This document shows, piece by piece, positions 25,035 to 33,952 of a stretch of DNA of 64,000 nt. Within the stretch, counting starts at the first letter, position 1; every line of letters starts with the position of its first letter. This stretch comes from Sphingomonas sp. Leaf357 (lineage in GTDB: Bacteria > Pseudomonadota > Alphaproteobacteria > Sphingomonadales > Sphingomonadaceae). The position numbers and the translations under genes are program-made. Location: positions 62,001 to 126,000 of the forward strand of contig NZ_LMPM01000001.1 of assembly GCF_001423845.1 (NCBI RefSeq), given 5' to 3'. The notes under the pieces were generated by a model. The model worked only from the letters and a program-made list of their open reading frames with translations, was not told the origin of the DNA and searched no databases.

Positions 25035-26276
25035 ATGGCGACTTTACTCAAGGACGCGGCCGAAGGGCCGGCGGTCGATCCGCTGGATGTCAGCCGTGCG
25101 GAATTGTACCGCGACGACACCTGGCACGCGCCGTTCCGCACGCTGCGCGCAACCGCGCCGGTGCACCGCGTCGAGCATAGCGATTACGGGCCCTATTGGT
25201 CGATCTCGTCCTACAAGCCGATCGTCGAAATCGAATCGCTGCCCGACATCTATTCCTCGCAGGCCGGCGGCATCACCATCGCCGACTTCATCGAGCGCGA
25301 CGATGCGGTGAAGATGCCGATGTTCATCGCGATGGACCGGCCCAAGCATACCGGCCAGCGCCGCACCGTCGCCCCCGCCTTCACGCCATCGGAAATGGTG
25401 CGGATGAGCGACGACATCCGGCGGCGCACCGCCGAGATCCTCGATTCGCTGCCTTGGGGGCAGGAGTTCGACTGGGTCGATACCGTCGCGATCGAACTGA
25501 CCACGCAGATGCTGGCGATCCTGTTCGACTTTCCATGGGAGGACCGGCGCAAGCTGACCTTCTGGTCGGATTGGGCGGGCGATATCGAACTGGCCAAGGA
25601 CGAGACGAAGCGCGCCGAACGGCTCGGCTATATGTACGAATGCGGCGGCTATTTCCAGAAACTGTGGGACCAGAAGGTCGGCCAGCCGCCGACGCCGGAC
25701 CTTATCAGCATGATGCTCCATTCGGACGCGATGCGCGAAATGGATCACCTCGAATTCCTCGGCAATCTCATCCTGCTGATCGTCGGCGGCAACGATACGA
25801 CGCGCAACACGATGAGCGGCCTCGCCTACGGACTCGACAAATTCCCCGATGCGCGCGCGCAACTGGAGGGCGATCCGTCGCTGATCGGCAACAGCGTGCA
25901 GGAGCTGATCCGCTGGCAGACGCCGCTAGCGCACATGCGCCGCACGGCGACGCGCGATGCCGAGCTGATGGGGCACGAGATCGCGGCCGGCGACAAGTTG
26001 ATCATGTGGTATCTCTCGGCCAATCGCGACGAGAGCGTGTTCGAGGATGCCGACCGGATCATGGTCGATCGTCCGAATGCGCGGCGGCATCTGGCGTTCG
26101 GGCACGGCATCCATCGCTGCGTCGGCGCGCGGCTGGCGGAATTGCAGATCGCGACTTTGCTGGAGGAGATGGCGAAGCGGCGGATGCGCGTGAACGTGGT
26201 GGCCGAGCCGGAGCGCGTCGCGCAATGCTTCGTCCATGGCTACAAGACATTGCCGGTTGAGATCAGCCGCTATTGA
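25035..26276 (+). CDS. Cytochrome P450, CYP153 family
   Basis: A 413-residue soluble class I P450. The heme ligand is Cys362 in FGHGIHRCVGARLAE, the I-helix has GGNDTTRNTM, and the ExxR helix is ELIRWQTPLAHMRRTA. Stretches such as ELTTQMLAILFDFPWEDRRKLTFWSD and LGNLILLIVGGND are close to those I remember from CYP153A alkane omega-hydroxylases, which hydroxylate medium-chain alkanes or fatty acids. CYP153 normally needs a ferredoxin and a reductase; neither is adjacent here, so it must use partners encoded elsewhere. Its 3' end overlaps the convergent membrane gene by 14 bases. Confidence 0.93.
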   Translation: MATLLKDAAEGPAVDPLDVSRAELYRDDTWHAPFRTLRATAPVHRVEHSDYGPYWSISSYKPIVEIESLPDIYSSQAGGITIADFIERDDAVKMPMFIAMDRPKHTGQRRTVAPAFTPSEMVRMSDDIRRRTAEILDSLPWGQEFDWVDTVAIELTTQMLAILFDFPWEDRRKLTFWSDWAGDIELAKDETKRAERLGYMYECGGYFQKLWDQKVGQPPTPDLISMMLHSDAMREMDHLEFLGNLILLIVGGNDTTRNTMSGLAYGLDKFPDARAQLEGDPSLIGNSVQELIRWQTPLAHMRRTATRDAELMGHEIAAGDKLIMWYLSANRDESVFEDADRIMVDRPNARRHLAFGHGIHRCVGARLAELQIATLLEEMAKRRMRVNVVAEPERVAQCFVHGYKTLPVEISRY

Positions 26277-27084
26277 GCGCGGCGGCGGCGCGCTTCGGAC
26301 GGGCGCCGGCGATCCAGCCGGCCCAGCTCAACCCCGCGCCGACCGCCAGCGTGGCGAGCACCACGACGATCACCGGTACGCGGCCGAACGCCAGGAATGC
26401 GTTCTGCCAGGCGGAGGTGTAGCCGACGCTGTCGAACAAGATCTGTTGGGCCACGATCACGGCACCGGCGACCAGGAACGGCCGGCCGTGGCGCGGTGCG
26501 GTGGCATAGAGCCACACGGTGATCGCGATACCCACCACGCTCGCCCAGCGGACGCCCCAGGCGAAGAGGTGGAAATCCTGCGGGCCGTGGATCGCGAGCG
26601 GCGGGACCAGATGGTTCAGCACGCGGCCGACGATCGGCATGATCAGCGGCAGCGGCGTGGCGAGCAGATAGCGGGCATGCAGTTGCACGCTGCGGCGATG
26701 CTTCAACGCCTGATGATAGAGATAGCCGAGCAGCACGACCGACGAACTGTCCATGATGCCGAGCCGCGCGCCATAGGTCTGATAGAACAGCTCCCCGTTC
26801 AGCGTGGCCGAGGCCATGCTCGAAACGACCGCCGCACCGCCGGCGAGGAACAGCGGAAAGACCGCGAGGCTCGCCATGCCAAGCGACCGGTGCAGCGCGA
26901 AGCGTCGATCGTGGATCGTCCAGCTTTGCAGCGCGAGCAGGAACAGCCACAGCGTCGCGGTGATGCCGTGGAAGTGAAAGCCCCAGGGCGATGTCGACAG
27001 GATCGAGAAATAGGTCGGCCAGAAGGCCAGGACCGTCAATGCGATCAGCGCGAGTATATAAAGATGAGCGTGACGAAACGGCAT
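26263..27084 (-). CDS. Polytopic membrane protein, 273 aa
   Basis: Seven or so membrane helices, beginning MPFRHAHLYILALIALTVLAFWPTYF. Several His lie near helix ends (FHFHGITATLWLFLLALQSW, ALHRSLGMASLAVFPLFLAGG, HARYLLATPLPLIMPIVGRVL), a pattern seen in DUF2306-like and other possible heme or quinone-associated membrane proteins. I cannot name a function. It converges on and slightly overlaps the P450 gene. Confidence 0.75.
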   Translation of the reverse strand: MPFRHAHLYILALIALTVLAFWPTYFSILSTSPWGFHFHGITATLWLFLLALQSWTIHDRRFALHRSLGMASLAVFPLFLAGGAAVVSSMASATLNGELFYQTYGARLGIMDSSSVVLLGYLYHQALKHRRSVQLHARYLLATPLPLIMPIVGRVLNHLVPPLAIHGPQDFHLFAWGVRWASVVGIAITVWLYATAPRHGRPFLVAGAVIVAQQILFDSVGYTSAWQNAFLAFGRVPVIVVVLATLAVGAGLSWAGWIAGARPKRAAAALNSG

Positions 27085-27261
27085 GACCGGCCCCCTCCCA
27101 CCGACTTCGACTTGAAGACGACATCAAGGCCCCCGCCCTGTACTTGCAGGGTGCGACGCGGGCGGATCGGAGTCAATCGCGCGACGCGCGACGCCGGTTT
27201 CCGCATCTCGAAATCCCGTCGCCGCGTACCTATGTCGCAGCGGCCAACGATCGGATGTCAC

Positions 27262-27753
27262 ATGCCCCATAATCGACGCACTTTCCTCACCCTGGCCGGC
27301 TCCGGTGCCGCCGCCTTCGCGCTGTTCGGCTGTCGCGGGGCCACGGCCGCGCAGGAAAAGTTCGAAGTGACGATGAGCGACGCGCAGTGGAAGGCGAAGC
27401 TGTCCCCCGCCGCCTATCAGGTGCTGCGGCATGAAGACACCGAGCGACCGTTCAGCAGCCCGCTGAACGACGAGCATCGCGCGGGCATCTTCTCCTGCGC
27501 CGGATGCGCGCTCCCGGCCTTTTCGTCGAAGACCAAGTTCGACAGCGGCACCGGCTGGCCGAGCTTCTGGCAGCCCTTGCCCAACGCCGTGCGCTCGCGC
27601 GAGGACGGATCGCTGGGGATGAGCCGGACGGAGGTGCATTGCCGCCGCTGTGGCGGGCATCTCGGCCATGTGTTCGACGACGGGCCGAAGCCGACCGGCA
27701 AGCGCTATTGCATGAACGGCGTGGCGATGACGTTCCGGCCGGGGACGGCATAG
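27262..27753 (+). CDS. msrB: Peptide-methionine (R)-S-oxide reductase, exported
   Basis: A 163-residue MsrB with a twin-arginine leader (NRRTFLTLAGSGAAAFALFGC) suggesting export in folded form, possibly as a lipoprotein since Cys23 follows ALFG. The catalytic domain has zinc Cys pairs CAGC and CRRC, then TGWPSFWQPL and RTEVHCRRCGGHLGHVFDDGPKPTGKRYCMNG, with the catalytic Cys in RYCMNG. It repairs oxidised methionine in envelope proteins. Domain order and residues are complete. Confidence 0.95.
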   Translation: MPHNRRTFLTLAGSGAAAFALFGCRGATAAQEKFEVTMSDAQWKAKLSPAAYQVLRHEDTERPFSSPLNDEHRAGIFSCAGCALPAFSSKTKFDSGTGWPSFWQPLPNAVRSREDGSLGMSRTEVHCRRCGGHLGHVFDDGPKPTGKRYCMNGVAMTFRPGTA

Positions 27754-27763
27754 GCCGCCACAT

Positions 27764-27786
27764 CAACCCCCTCCCTTCAGGGGAGG
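27764..27786. repeat. Short GC hairpin between msrB and the CHAP gene
   Basis: The inverted repeat CCCCTCCCTTCAGGGGAGG is shared by two convergent genes. It is a short member of the GGGGAGG repeat family and may also help termination. Confidence 0.5.
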
Positions 27787-27795
27787 AGCTTGGGG

Positions 27796-28344
27796 TTAGA
27801 ACGCCACCCGATCGACCAGCGACAGGATGCCGACATTGCCGTCGCCGTTCGACGCCATCGTCACCGGCGGCAGCGTGTCGGCCTTGGGCGCAGTGCCCGA
27901 ATAGATGAAGCCGTTGGCGGCATAGGCGGTGGTGCCGAGATCGCCGGTGCCGGCATACCAGACCTTGACCATGCTCCAGTCGCCCTTGGCGGAGACATCG
28001 ACCGCGCGCACGTCGTGTTCGATGCCGCCGCGACGCGACCAATTGGCGTGGGTTAGCAGCACTTCGCGGTCGCTGACCACGCCCGAGACCATCGCGACAT
28101 GGCCGAGGCGCATGCGGCCGCTCGACTGGAAGCTGAGGACCGCGCCGACCTTCGGCGTGTTGCCGCGCTCGTAGCGGCCGGCGGCCTGGCTCCACCAGGT
28201 GTTGGCATTGCCGTGGATATCGATGCCGGAGATCGTGCGGGCATAGGGTGCGCACTGCCAGAACTGCGCGCTGGCAGGCGTGGCCGTCATCAGGACGCAC
28301 GATAACACCAGCGCAAAACGCGCTGCCAAAGCCCGAAAATTCAT
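27796..28344 (-). CDS. Secreted CHAP-domain protein
   Basis: A 182-residue exported protein: signal peptide to about residue 26 (ATPASAQ), then a CHAP amidase/endopeptidase fold with the catalytic Cys in FWQCAPYAR, the His in RLGHVAMVSGV and an Asn/Trp in LTHANWSRRGG. GNANTWW precedes the helix-strand core, as in the family. CHAP enzymes cleave peptidoglycan peptides. Alone, without a binding domain, it may act in cell-wall remodelling. Confidence 0.88.
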   Translation of the reverse strand: MNFRALAARFALVLSCVLMTATPASAQFWQCAPYARTISGIDIHGNANTWWSQAAGRYERGNTPKVGAVLSFQSSGRMRLGHVAMVSGVVSDREVLLTHANWSRRGGIEHDVRAVDVSAKGDWSMVKVWYAGTGDLGTTAYAANGFIYSGTAPKADTLPPVTMASNGDGNVGILSLVDRVAF

Positions 28345-28504
28345 TGAAACCCCCTCAGGTCCCGCTCAACTCGTGAGCGTCTGTAAGCAGGTCTTTAGGA
28401 CGGTTAAAACCCCGCCGGGCAGCGACAGGGAACCTTTCAGGACGAAGTGAGTTTGCCGCACGATGAACGCCCCGAGGAACGCCCGATGGGCGACATCGGC
28501 GCGG

Positions 28505-28759
28505 TCAGATGACGTATTCGACCGTCATCATCTGCGTGACATCGGCGCGTTTCGCGGCGCGCTTGGCCAGCATTTCCTTGTGCAGCGCGAACACCGTATC
28601 GCTTCCCGCGGTCTTCCAAGCGAAGGGCAGCCAAGCATGCGTCGCGCAGCGCAGGCCGCCCCAGATCATGCGCAGACCGAAGCTGGACGCGACCTGGAAA
28701 TGCTCGCCGAAGCTCTCGCCGACCGATTCGGGGTGATCGAGGAACAGGCGGCGGAACAT
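28505..28759 (-). CDS. DUF6356-like small protein, 84 aa
   Basis: An 84-residue protein beginning FRRLFLDHPESVGESFGEHF, then GLRMIWGGLRCATHAWLPFAWKTAGSD and LHKEMLAKRA. The pattern matches a short sphingomonad family (DUF6356) with an HPxSVGExxxEH motif and a membrane-associated helix. Function unknown. It lies 54 bases after the Mur-ligase gene on the same strand. Confidence 0.78.
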   Translation of the reverse strand: MFRRLFLDHPESVGESFGEHFQVASSFGLRMIWGGLRCATHAWLPFAWKTAGSDTVFALHKEMLAKRAAKRADVTQMMTVEYVI

Positions 28760-28813
28760 GGCGAAACCTCTCTGGCTGGGGCTGGAGGACGATATCACAC
28801 GCGCCGCCCGGTG

Positions 28814-30214
28814 TCAGCCTTTGGCGGCGACCTGCGCCAGCATGTCCGCCGCCAGCAGGCTCAGCGTATCGTCGCGTGCGCCCATCACGACGATGCGGTC
28901 GCCGGGCCGGGCGATCGCGGCGAGGTGCGCCGCCGCCGCCGCGCGATCCGGAATGTGCAGCGCCTGCGCACCGGCGACGGCGATGCCGGCGACGATATCC
29001 GCGCTGGTCACTTCGCGCGTCACGGTCCCGCCCTGATAGACCGGATCCGGCATGACCAGCACGTCCTCGACGCCCAGTTCGGTGGCGAACATCACCATCA
29101 GTTCGCGCCGCATCATCTTCAGCGGGCCGTATCCGTGCGGCTGGAACAGGATCAGCAGGCGTCCGGGAAAGGCGTGCAGCGTCTCGAGCGTGGCGGCGAT
29201 CTTGTCCGGGTTGTGGCCGAAATCGTCGATCACCGCGACGCCGGCACCCGTGCCGACCAGTTCGAAGCGACGCTTCAGGCCGGTGAACCCCGCGATCGCG
29301 CGGATCGCGTCGGGCAGCGGCACGCCGGCGGCGCGGGTCGCGCCGAGCGCCGCGAGCGCGTTGGAGACGTTGTGCCGGCCCGGTACCGACAGGCGGACGG
29401 CCTGGCGCACCCCGTCCGCGACGAGCTCGAAGCCGATCGCGAACGGTTCGGGCGCGAGGTTCTCCGCGCTCAGATCCGCCGGGGCCTCGACCGCGAAGGT
29501 AACGCGGCGCGCGGGCGGCAAGGTCATGGCGAGCGCGGCGGATTCGGGGTCGCCGACATTGACGATCGTCGTCGCCGCCTTCGCCGCGAAGGTGCCGAAC
29601 AGCGCGCGCAACTCCTGCAGCGACTTGTGGTCGAGGCTGACATTGTTGAGCACGGCGATCTTCGGCGAATAGAGCGCGATCGAACCGTCGCTCTCGTCCA
29701 CCTCGCTGACGAACGCATCGCCCTGCCCGACCAGCGCGCTGGCGAAAGGCGCGTCCGCCTGCGCGAAATTCTTCATCACCGCGCCGTTCATCACGGTCGG
29801 ATCGCGGCCCAGCGCGTGCAGGATCCAGCCGATCATGCCGGTGACGGTCGATTTGCCGCTGGTCCCCGCCACGCCGATCGGCAGCGCGCTGGCATCGAAC
29901 AGGCTGCTGAGCAATTCCGCGCGCGACATGCGCCGAGCCCCCACCCGCTCCGCCGCGACGATGTCGGCGACGGTGTCTTCGACGGCGGCGGAGGCGACGA
30001 CGATCTGGTCGGATGAGGTGATGCCGCTGCCGTCCTGCGGGAACAGCGCGACGCCCTTGGCCTTCAGATCGTCGAACTTGGCCGGCAGGCGCGCGGCATC
30101 GAGCGTGCGATCCGAACCCGCGACGCGAGCGCCGCGCCCGGCCAGGATCATCGCCAGCGGCATCATGCCGCTGCCGCCGACGCCGACGAAGAAGTAGGAT
30201 TTGCCGTCCGCCAT
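28814..30214 (-). CDS. Mur ligase family protein (MurC/Mpl-like)
   Basis: A 466-residue ATP-dependent ligase with the three Mur domains. The N-terminal nucleotide-binding fold is [14 protein letters not shown], the central P-loop [14 protein letters not shown] (residues 114-126), and then [23 protein letters not shown] and a C-terminal Rossmann domain. The N-terminus is MurC-like, but the P-loop is GTSGKST rather than the GTHGKTT usual in MurC and Mpl. Next to an LD-carboxypeptidase, a role in re-attaching a recycled cell-wall peptide to UDP-MurNAc is plausible; a divergent MurC is the alternative. Confidence 0.85.
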   Translation of the reverse strand: MADGKSYFFVGVGGSGMMPLAMILAGRGARVAGSDRTLDAARLPAKFDDLKAKGVALFPQDGSGITSSDQIVVASAAVEDTVADIVAAERVGARRMSRAELLSSLFDASALPIGVAGTSGKSTVTGMIGWILHALGRDPTVMNGAVMKNFAQADAPFASALVGQGDAFVSEVDESDGSIALYSPKIAVLNNVSLDHKSLQELRALFGTFAAKAATTIVNVGDPESAALAMTLPPARRVTFAVEAPADLSAENLAPEPFAIGFELVADGVRQAVRLSVPGRHNVSNALAALGATRAAGVPLPDAIRAIAGFTGLKRRFELVGTGAGVAVIDDFGHNPDKIAATLETLHAFPGRLLILFQPHGYGPLKMMRRELMVMFATELGVEDVLVMPDPVYQGGTVTREVTSADIVAGIAVAGAQALHIPDRAAAAAHLAAIARPGDRIVVMGARDDTLSLLAADMLAQVAAKG

Positions 30215-30257
30215 GGGTGCGCGCTATCGCGGGTGGTAGCGAAGCACCACCCCCTTT

Positions 30258-30329
30258 CCGTTCGTTTCGAGCGAAGTCGAGAAATCGGGGATCGGGCACA
30301 GGTTTCTCGACTTCGCTCGAAACGAACGG
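30258..30329. repeat. Palindromic repeat, TTTCGAGCG/CGCTCGAAA family
   Basis: Almost perfect arms CCGTTCGTTTCGAGCGAAGT and ACTTCGCTCGAAACGAACGG fill the gap between the divergent Mur ligase and LD-carboxypeptidase genes, leaving 43 bases on one side and 11 on the other for promoters. Confidence 0.92.
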
Positions 30330-30340
30330 GGATTTTTGCA

Positions 30341-31171
30341 ATGCGGATCGGAATCGTCGCCCCTGCCCGCTCCATCACGCAGGCGATCGCGGCGCGCGCC
30401 ACCGCCGTGACCGCGATCGCCTATCCGACGGTCGATCTCGTGTTCCACCCGCAATGCTTCCTGAACGCGGGGCATTTCGCCGGGCCGGACGCGGTGCGCG
30501 CCGCCGCGTTCCTGGAATTCGCCAACGATCCGGCGTTCGACGCCTTGTGGTTCGCGCGCGGCGGTTACGGCTCGAACCGGATTCTCGATGCGGTGATCCC
30601 GAAGCTCGGCCCGGCGGCGGCAGCGAAGAGCTGGCTCGGCTATTCCGACATGGGGTTCCTGCTCGGCGCGCTCTATGCGCGGCGGATCGGCCGGCCGGTG
30701 CACGCGCCGATGGTCGGCGACGTGACGCGATCGAACGGCGATGCCGTCGTTACGCGCTCGCTCGGCTGGATGGTCGACAAGGACCGGCGCGGGCTGGAAC
30801 CGAGTATCAGGGGTTCGGGCATCGACAAACATCCGGTCGCCGCGTTCAACCTGTCGATCCTGACCGCGATGATCGGCACGCAGTGGCTGCCCGATCTGAC
30901 CGATCACGTGCTGATGATCGAGGAAATTTCCGAACCGATGTACCGCGTCGATCGCATGCTGTTCACGCTGTCGCAGGCGACGCAGCTCAAGGGAATCGCC
31001 GGCGTGCGGCTGGGCCGGATCGGCGATGTCCAGCCCAACGATCCGCCCTGGGGCGAGGCGGAGGAGACGATGATCGTGCGCTGGTGCGCGGATATGAAGG
31101 TGCCCTATCTCGGCCGCGCCGATATCGGCCATGACGGCGACAACAAGGTCGTGCCGTTCGGCCACAGCTGA
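30341..31171 (+). CDS. LD-carboxypeptidase (S66 family)
   Basis: A 276-residue cytoplasmic serine peptidase that removes the terminal D-Ala from recycled murein tetrapeptide. S66 motifs are WFARGGYGSNRIL (near residue 75) and the nucleophile-region GYSDMGFLLGALY (near 100); the C-terminal Glu and His come from VLMIEEISEPMYRVDRML and the closing GHDGDN region. It is shorter than E. coli LdcA (304). Divergent from the Mur ligase across a repeat, which suggests linked cell-wall recycling. Confidence 0.9.
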   Translation: MRIGIVAPARSITQAIAARATAVTAIAYPTVDLVFHPQCFLNAGHFAGPDAVRAAAFLEFANDPAFDALWFARGGYGSNRILDAVIPKLGPAAAAKSWLGYSDMGFLLGALYARRIGRPVHAPMVGDVTRSNGDAVVTRSLGWMVDKDRRGLEPSIRGSGIDKHPVAAFNLSILTAMIGTQWLPDLTDHVLMIEEISEPMYRVDRMLFTLSQATQLKGIAGVRLGRIGDVQPNDPPWGEAEETMIVRWCADMKVPYLGRADIGHDGDNKVVPFGHS

Positions 31172-31222
31172 AGCCTTTCGTAAGGCTTTCGCGATATTCC
31201 GTGCGGCGAAGGGAATACCGCG

Positions 31223-31636
31223 TTGCGCAAGCTCCAGGATTATCTCGATCGGATCGAAAGCTCGATAGCGGCGGGCGAGGCGGTTCTCGCGCAACGCGAC
31301 CCTCTGCTCACCGGCACGGTGAAGGCCAAGTGCACCGAAGCGGCGCTGTTGATCGGATCGTACCAGATGTTCGTGCACCGCGAGGTGTTCGAACCGCTGA
31401 TGACCAGCCCGGACGACCGCGTGCGGCGGCAGGTTTACGCGCTGAAGGCGGAGTGCATCGCGCTCAGCGAGGATCTGCGCACCAGCGTCAGAACGCTCGT
31501 CGCCCGCGAGACACCGATGGATCAGGACGCGATCCAGGCGCGGGTCGAGTGGTTCAATGTCCGCGTACGGCGACATATCGCCGGGGTCTTGCTGCTGCTC
31601 GACTCGCCGGGCGGCGCGCTGCGGCGCGCGGCCTGA
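31223..31636 (+). CDS. Hypothetical helical protein, 137 aa
   Basis: An all-helical soluble protein with a TTG start preceded by a CGAAGGGA site. Stretches such as CTEAALLIGSYQMFVHREVFEPLM and RHIAGVLLLLDS carry His and Glu in a heptad-like layout reminiscent of hemerythrin-type four-helix bundles, but the full metal-ligand set is not evident. Function unknown. It precedes the thrS leader by 39 bases. Confidence 0.6.
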   Translation: MRKLQDYLDRIESSIAAGEAVLAQRDPLLTGTVKAKCTEAALLIGSYQMFVHREVFEPLMTSPDDRVRRQVYALKAECIALSEDLRTSVRTLVARETPMDQDAIQARVEWFNVRVRRHIAGVLLLLDSPGGALRRAA

Positions 31637-31675
31637 CGTCTGGCGGAGCGGCTCGCGATACGCTATATCCGCCCC

Positions 31676-31750
31676 ATGTTCGTACGCCGCGCTTTCCCCA
31701 CTACCACCACCCCGGTCTTCCGGGGGGAGTTCGGTACGCGCGTTCACTGA
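31676..31750 (+). CDS. Putative thrS leader peptide, 24 codons with a Thr run
   Basis: A short ORF beginning ATG-TTC-GTA encodes a 24-residue peptide containing FPTTTTPVF: four consecutive Thr codons (ACT ACC ACC ACC, 31700-31711) plus one later ACG, ending TGA at 31748. No Shine-Dalgarno precedes it. A TATATC at 31664-31669 could be a -10 element placing the transcript start at or near the ATG, that is, a leaderless leader peptide as known for rhizobial trpL. A Thr run before threonyl-tRNA synthetase is what ribosome-mediated attenuation would need. Confidence 0.7.
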   Translation: MFVRRAFPTTTTPVFRGEFGTRVH

Positions 31751-31800
31751 CACGTCCGGCCGAAACTCCACCCGCGAAACGGGTGAGAGACACGGCCGCT
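31710..31800 (+). promoter_or_regulatory. thrS: Candidate transcription attenuator upstream of thrS
   Basis: The stems fit classical attenuation. Stem 1 (31710-31715 with 31720-31725, CCCCGG/CCGGGG) begins at the last Thr codon. Segment 31726-31734 can pair with 31760-31769 (nine pairs, one bulged A). That region is alternatively part of a hairpin 31757-31798 with outer CGGCCG/CGGCCG and inner CACCCG/CGGGTG stems. A ribosome stalled on Thr codons would leave 31726-31734 free and block the last hairpin; one reaching the stop would cover it. A U tract is missing after the last hairpin (it is C/T-rich). Confidence 0.6.
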
Positions 31801-31876
31801 CCCTCCTGTTTCCTGACCGCTTCACTCCGGCCGCCATCCGGTGCATAGGCGCACGCATTCGACAGGATTTCTACCG

Positions 31877-33868
31877 ATGAACATGTACTCGATCACGCTT
31901 CCCGACGGCTCCGTGCGCGAAGTCGCGCCCGGCACGACGCCGGCGGATATCGCGGCGGCGATCGGCCCGGGCCTCGCCAAGGCGGCGATCGCGGCGCGGG
32001 TGGACGGCGAACTGCGCGACATCATGCGCCCGTTCGAGGGCAATGCGAACCTCGCTTTGGTGACGGCGAAGGACGAAAAGGACGCGCTGGAGCTGGCACG
32101 TCACGATTTCGCGCATGTCATGGCCGAAGCGGTGCAGCATCTGTTTCCTGGAACGCAGATCACTTTCGGCCCGGCGACGGACGACGGCTTCTATTACGAT
32201 TTCGCGCCGAAGGAGCGGCCGTTCACCGACGAGGATCTGCCGGCGATCGAGGCGGAAATGCGCAAGATCATCGCCAAGAACGAGCCGTTCGTGCGCGAAG
32301 TGTGGAGCCGCGAGCAGCTGATCGCGACGTGGCGGAAGCAGGGCGAGACGTTCAAGGCGGAATGGGCCGCCGAACTGCCGGATGGCGAGGAACTGACGAT
32401 CTATCGCCAGGGCGCGTGGCTCGACATGTGCCGCGGTCCGCATATGGTTTCGACCGGCAAGCTCGACCCGACGGCGTTCAAGCTGACTCGCGTGTCGGGC
32501 GCCTATTGGCGCGGCGACCAGAACAACGCGATGCTCAGCCGCATCTACGGCACGGCGTGGCTGAACAAGAAACAGCTCGACCAGCATCTCTTCCGGCTGG
32601 AAGAGGCCGCCAAGCGCGACCATCGCAAGATCGGTCAGGAAATGGACCTGTTCCACCTGCAGTCCGAGGCGCAGGGGTCGGTATTCTGGCACCCCAAGGG
32701 TTTCCTGCTGTGGCGCCAGCTGGAGGCGTATATGCGCCGCCGTCTGGACGCGGCGGGCTATGTCGAGGTCAAGACGCCGCAGCTGATGGACGCGCGCCAA
32801 TGGGAGCAATCCGGGCATTGGGGCAAATATCGCGAGAACATGTTCGTCGTGCCCGACGAGATTCCGAACACGGACGATGAGGCGGCGATCTTCAGTGGCA
32901 CCGCCGATCTGATGGCGCTGAAGCCGATGAACTGCCCGGCGCACGTGCTGATCTTCCGCCAGGGGATCAAATCGTACCGCGACCTGCCGATGCGCATGGC
33001 CGAATTCGGCTGCTGCCACCGCAACGAGCCGCACGGCGCGCTGCACGGCATCATGCGCGTGCGCCAGTTCACCCAGGACGATGCGCACATCTTCGTGCGC
33101 GAGGACCAGTTGATCGAGGAGGTGCAGAAGTTCTGCGAATTGCTCGATTCGGTCTACAAGGATCTTGGCTTCGAGGATTATGCCGTGAAGCTGGCGCTGC
33201 GCCCGGACAAGCGCTTCGGCGACGACGCGATGTGGGACAAGGCCGAGGACGAACTGCGCCAGGCGGTGCTGCTCTCCAACCTGAGCGAGCCGATCAAAGC
33301 GAAGTTCGAGGAACTGCCCGGCGAAGGTGCCTTCTATGCGCCGAAGCTGGAATTCCACCTGACCGACGCGATCGGGCGGACATGGCAGGTCGGCACGATC
33401 CAGTCCGACCGCGTGCTGCCCGACCGCCTCGACGCGAGCTATGTCGGCGCGGACGGCGAGCGGCATCGCCCGGTGATGCTGCATCGCGCGATCCTGGGCA
33501 CGTTCGAACGCTTCATCGGCATCCTGATCGAACACCATGCCGGGCGCTTCCCGCTCTGGCTGTCGCCGGTGCAGGCGGTGGTGGCGACGATCGTCTCCGA
33601 CGCCGACGATTATGCGAACGAGGTGACGGAGAAATTGCGCGCGGCGGGCCTTCGCGTCGAGACGGACGTGCGCAACGAGAAGATCAACTACAAGGTGCGC
33701 GAACATTCGCTGGCCAAGGTCCCTAACCTGCTGGTCGTCGGCAAGCGCGAAGCCGAGGAAGGCACCGTCGCGCTGCGCCAATTGGGCAGCGACCGGCAGC
33801 AGTTCCTAACGCTGGATGCGGCCATCGCCATGCTGGTCGAGGGTGCGAAGGCACCGGATCAAAAGTAA
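31877..33868 (+). CDS. thrS: Threonyl-tRNA synthetase
   Basis: A 663-residue class II synthetase charging tRNA-Thr. It has the N-terminal TGS domain (residues 1-63), the editing domain with [17 protein letters not shown] (HxxxH-type), and the catalytic core with zinc ligands in [10 protein letters not shown] and the motif 2 region [27 protein letters not shown]. Motif 3 is [23 protein letters not shown], followed by the anticodon-binding domain. Length is close to E. coli ThrRS. A leader ORF and alternative stems precede it. infC follows after 84 bases, as in enterobacteria. Confidence 0.99.
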   Translation: MNMYSITLPDGSVREVAPGTTPADIAAAIGPGLAKAAIAARVDGELRDIMRPFEGNANLALVTAKDEKDALELARHDFAHVMAEAVQHLFPGTQITFGPATDDGFYYDFAPKERPFTDEDLPAIEAEMRKIIAKNEPFVREVWSREQLIATWRKQGETFKAEWAAELPDGEELTIYRQGAWLDMCRGPHMVSTGKLDPTAFKLTRVSGAYWRGDQNNAMLSRIYGTAWLNKKQLDQHLFRLEEAAKRDHRKIGQEMDLFHLQSEAQGSVFWHPKGFLLWRQLEAYMRRRLDAAGYVEVKTPQLMDARQWEQSGHWGKYRENMFVVPDEIPNTDDEAAIFSGTADLMALKPMNCPAHVLIFRQGIKSYRDLPMRMAEFGCCHRNEPHGALHGIMRVRQFTQDDAHIFVREDQLIEEVQKFCELLDSVYKDLGFEDYAVKLALRPDKRFGDDAMWDKAEDELRQAVLLSNLSEPIKAKFEELPGEGAFYAPKLEFHLTDAIGRTWQVGTIQSDRVLPDRLDASYVGADGERHRPVMLHRAILGTFERFIGILIEHHAGRFPLWLSPVQAVVATIVSDADDYANEVTEKLRAAGLRVETDVRNEKINYKVREHSLAKVPNLLVVGKREAEEGTVALRQLGSDRQQFLTLDAAIAMLVEGAKAPDQK

Positions 33869-33952
33869 GCCCGAAGATGGTCGGCGGGAGCATCTTTCGC
33901 CGACCACCAAAAACCCCTATATAAAGCTGTTGAAACCACAGGAGCTACACCT

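Noticed and set aside
31637..31876. T-box riboswitch before thrS
   Set aside because: No T-box consensus or specifier stem is recognisable, and T-boxes are essentially confined to Gram-positive bacteria and a few others; the leader-ORF explanation fits better.
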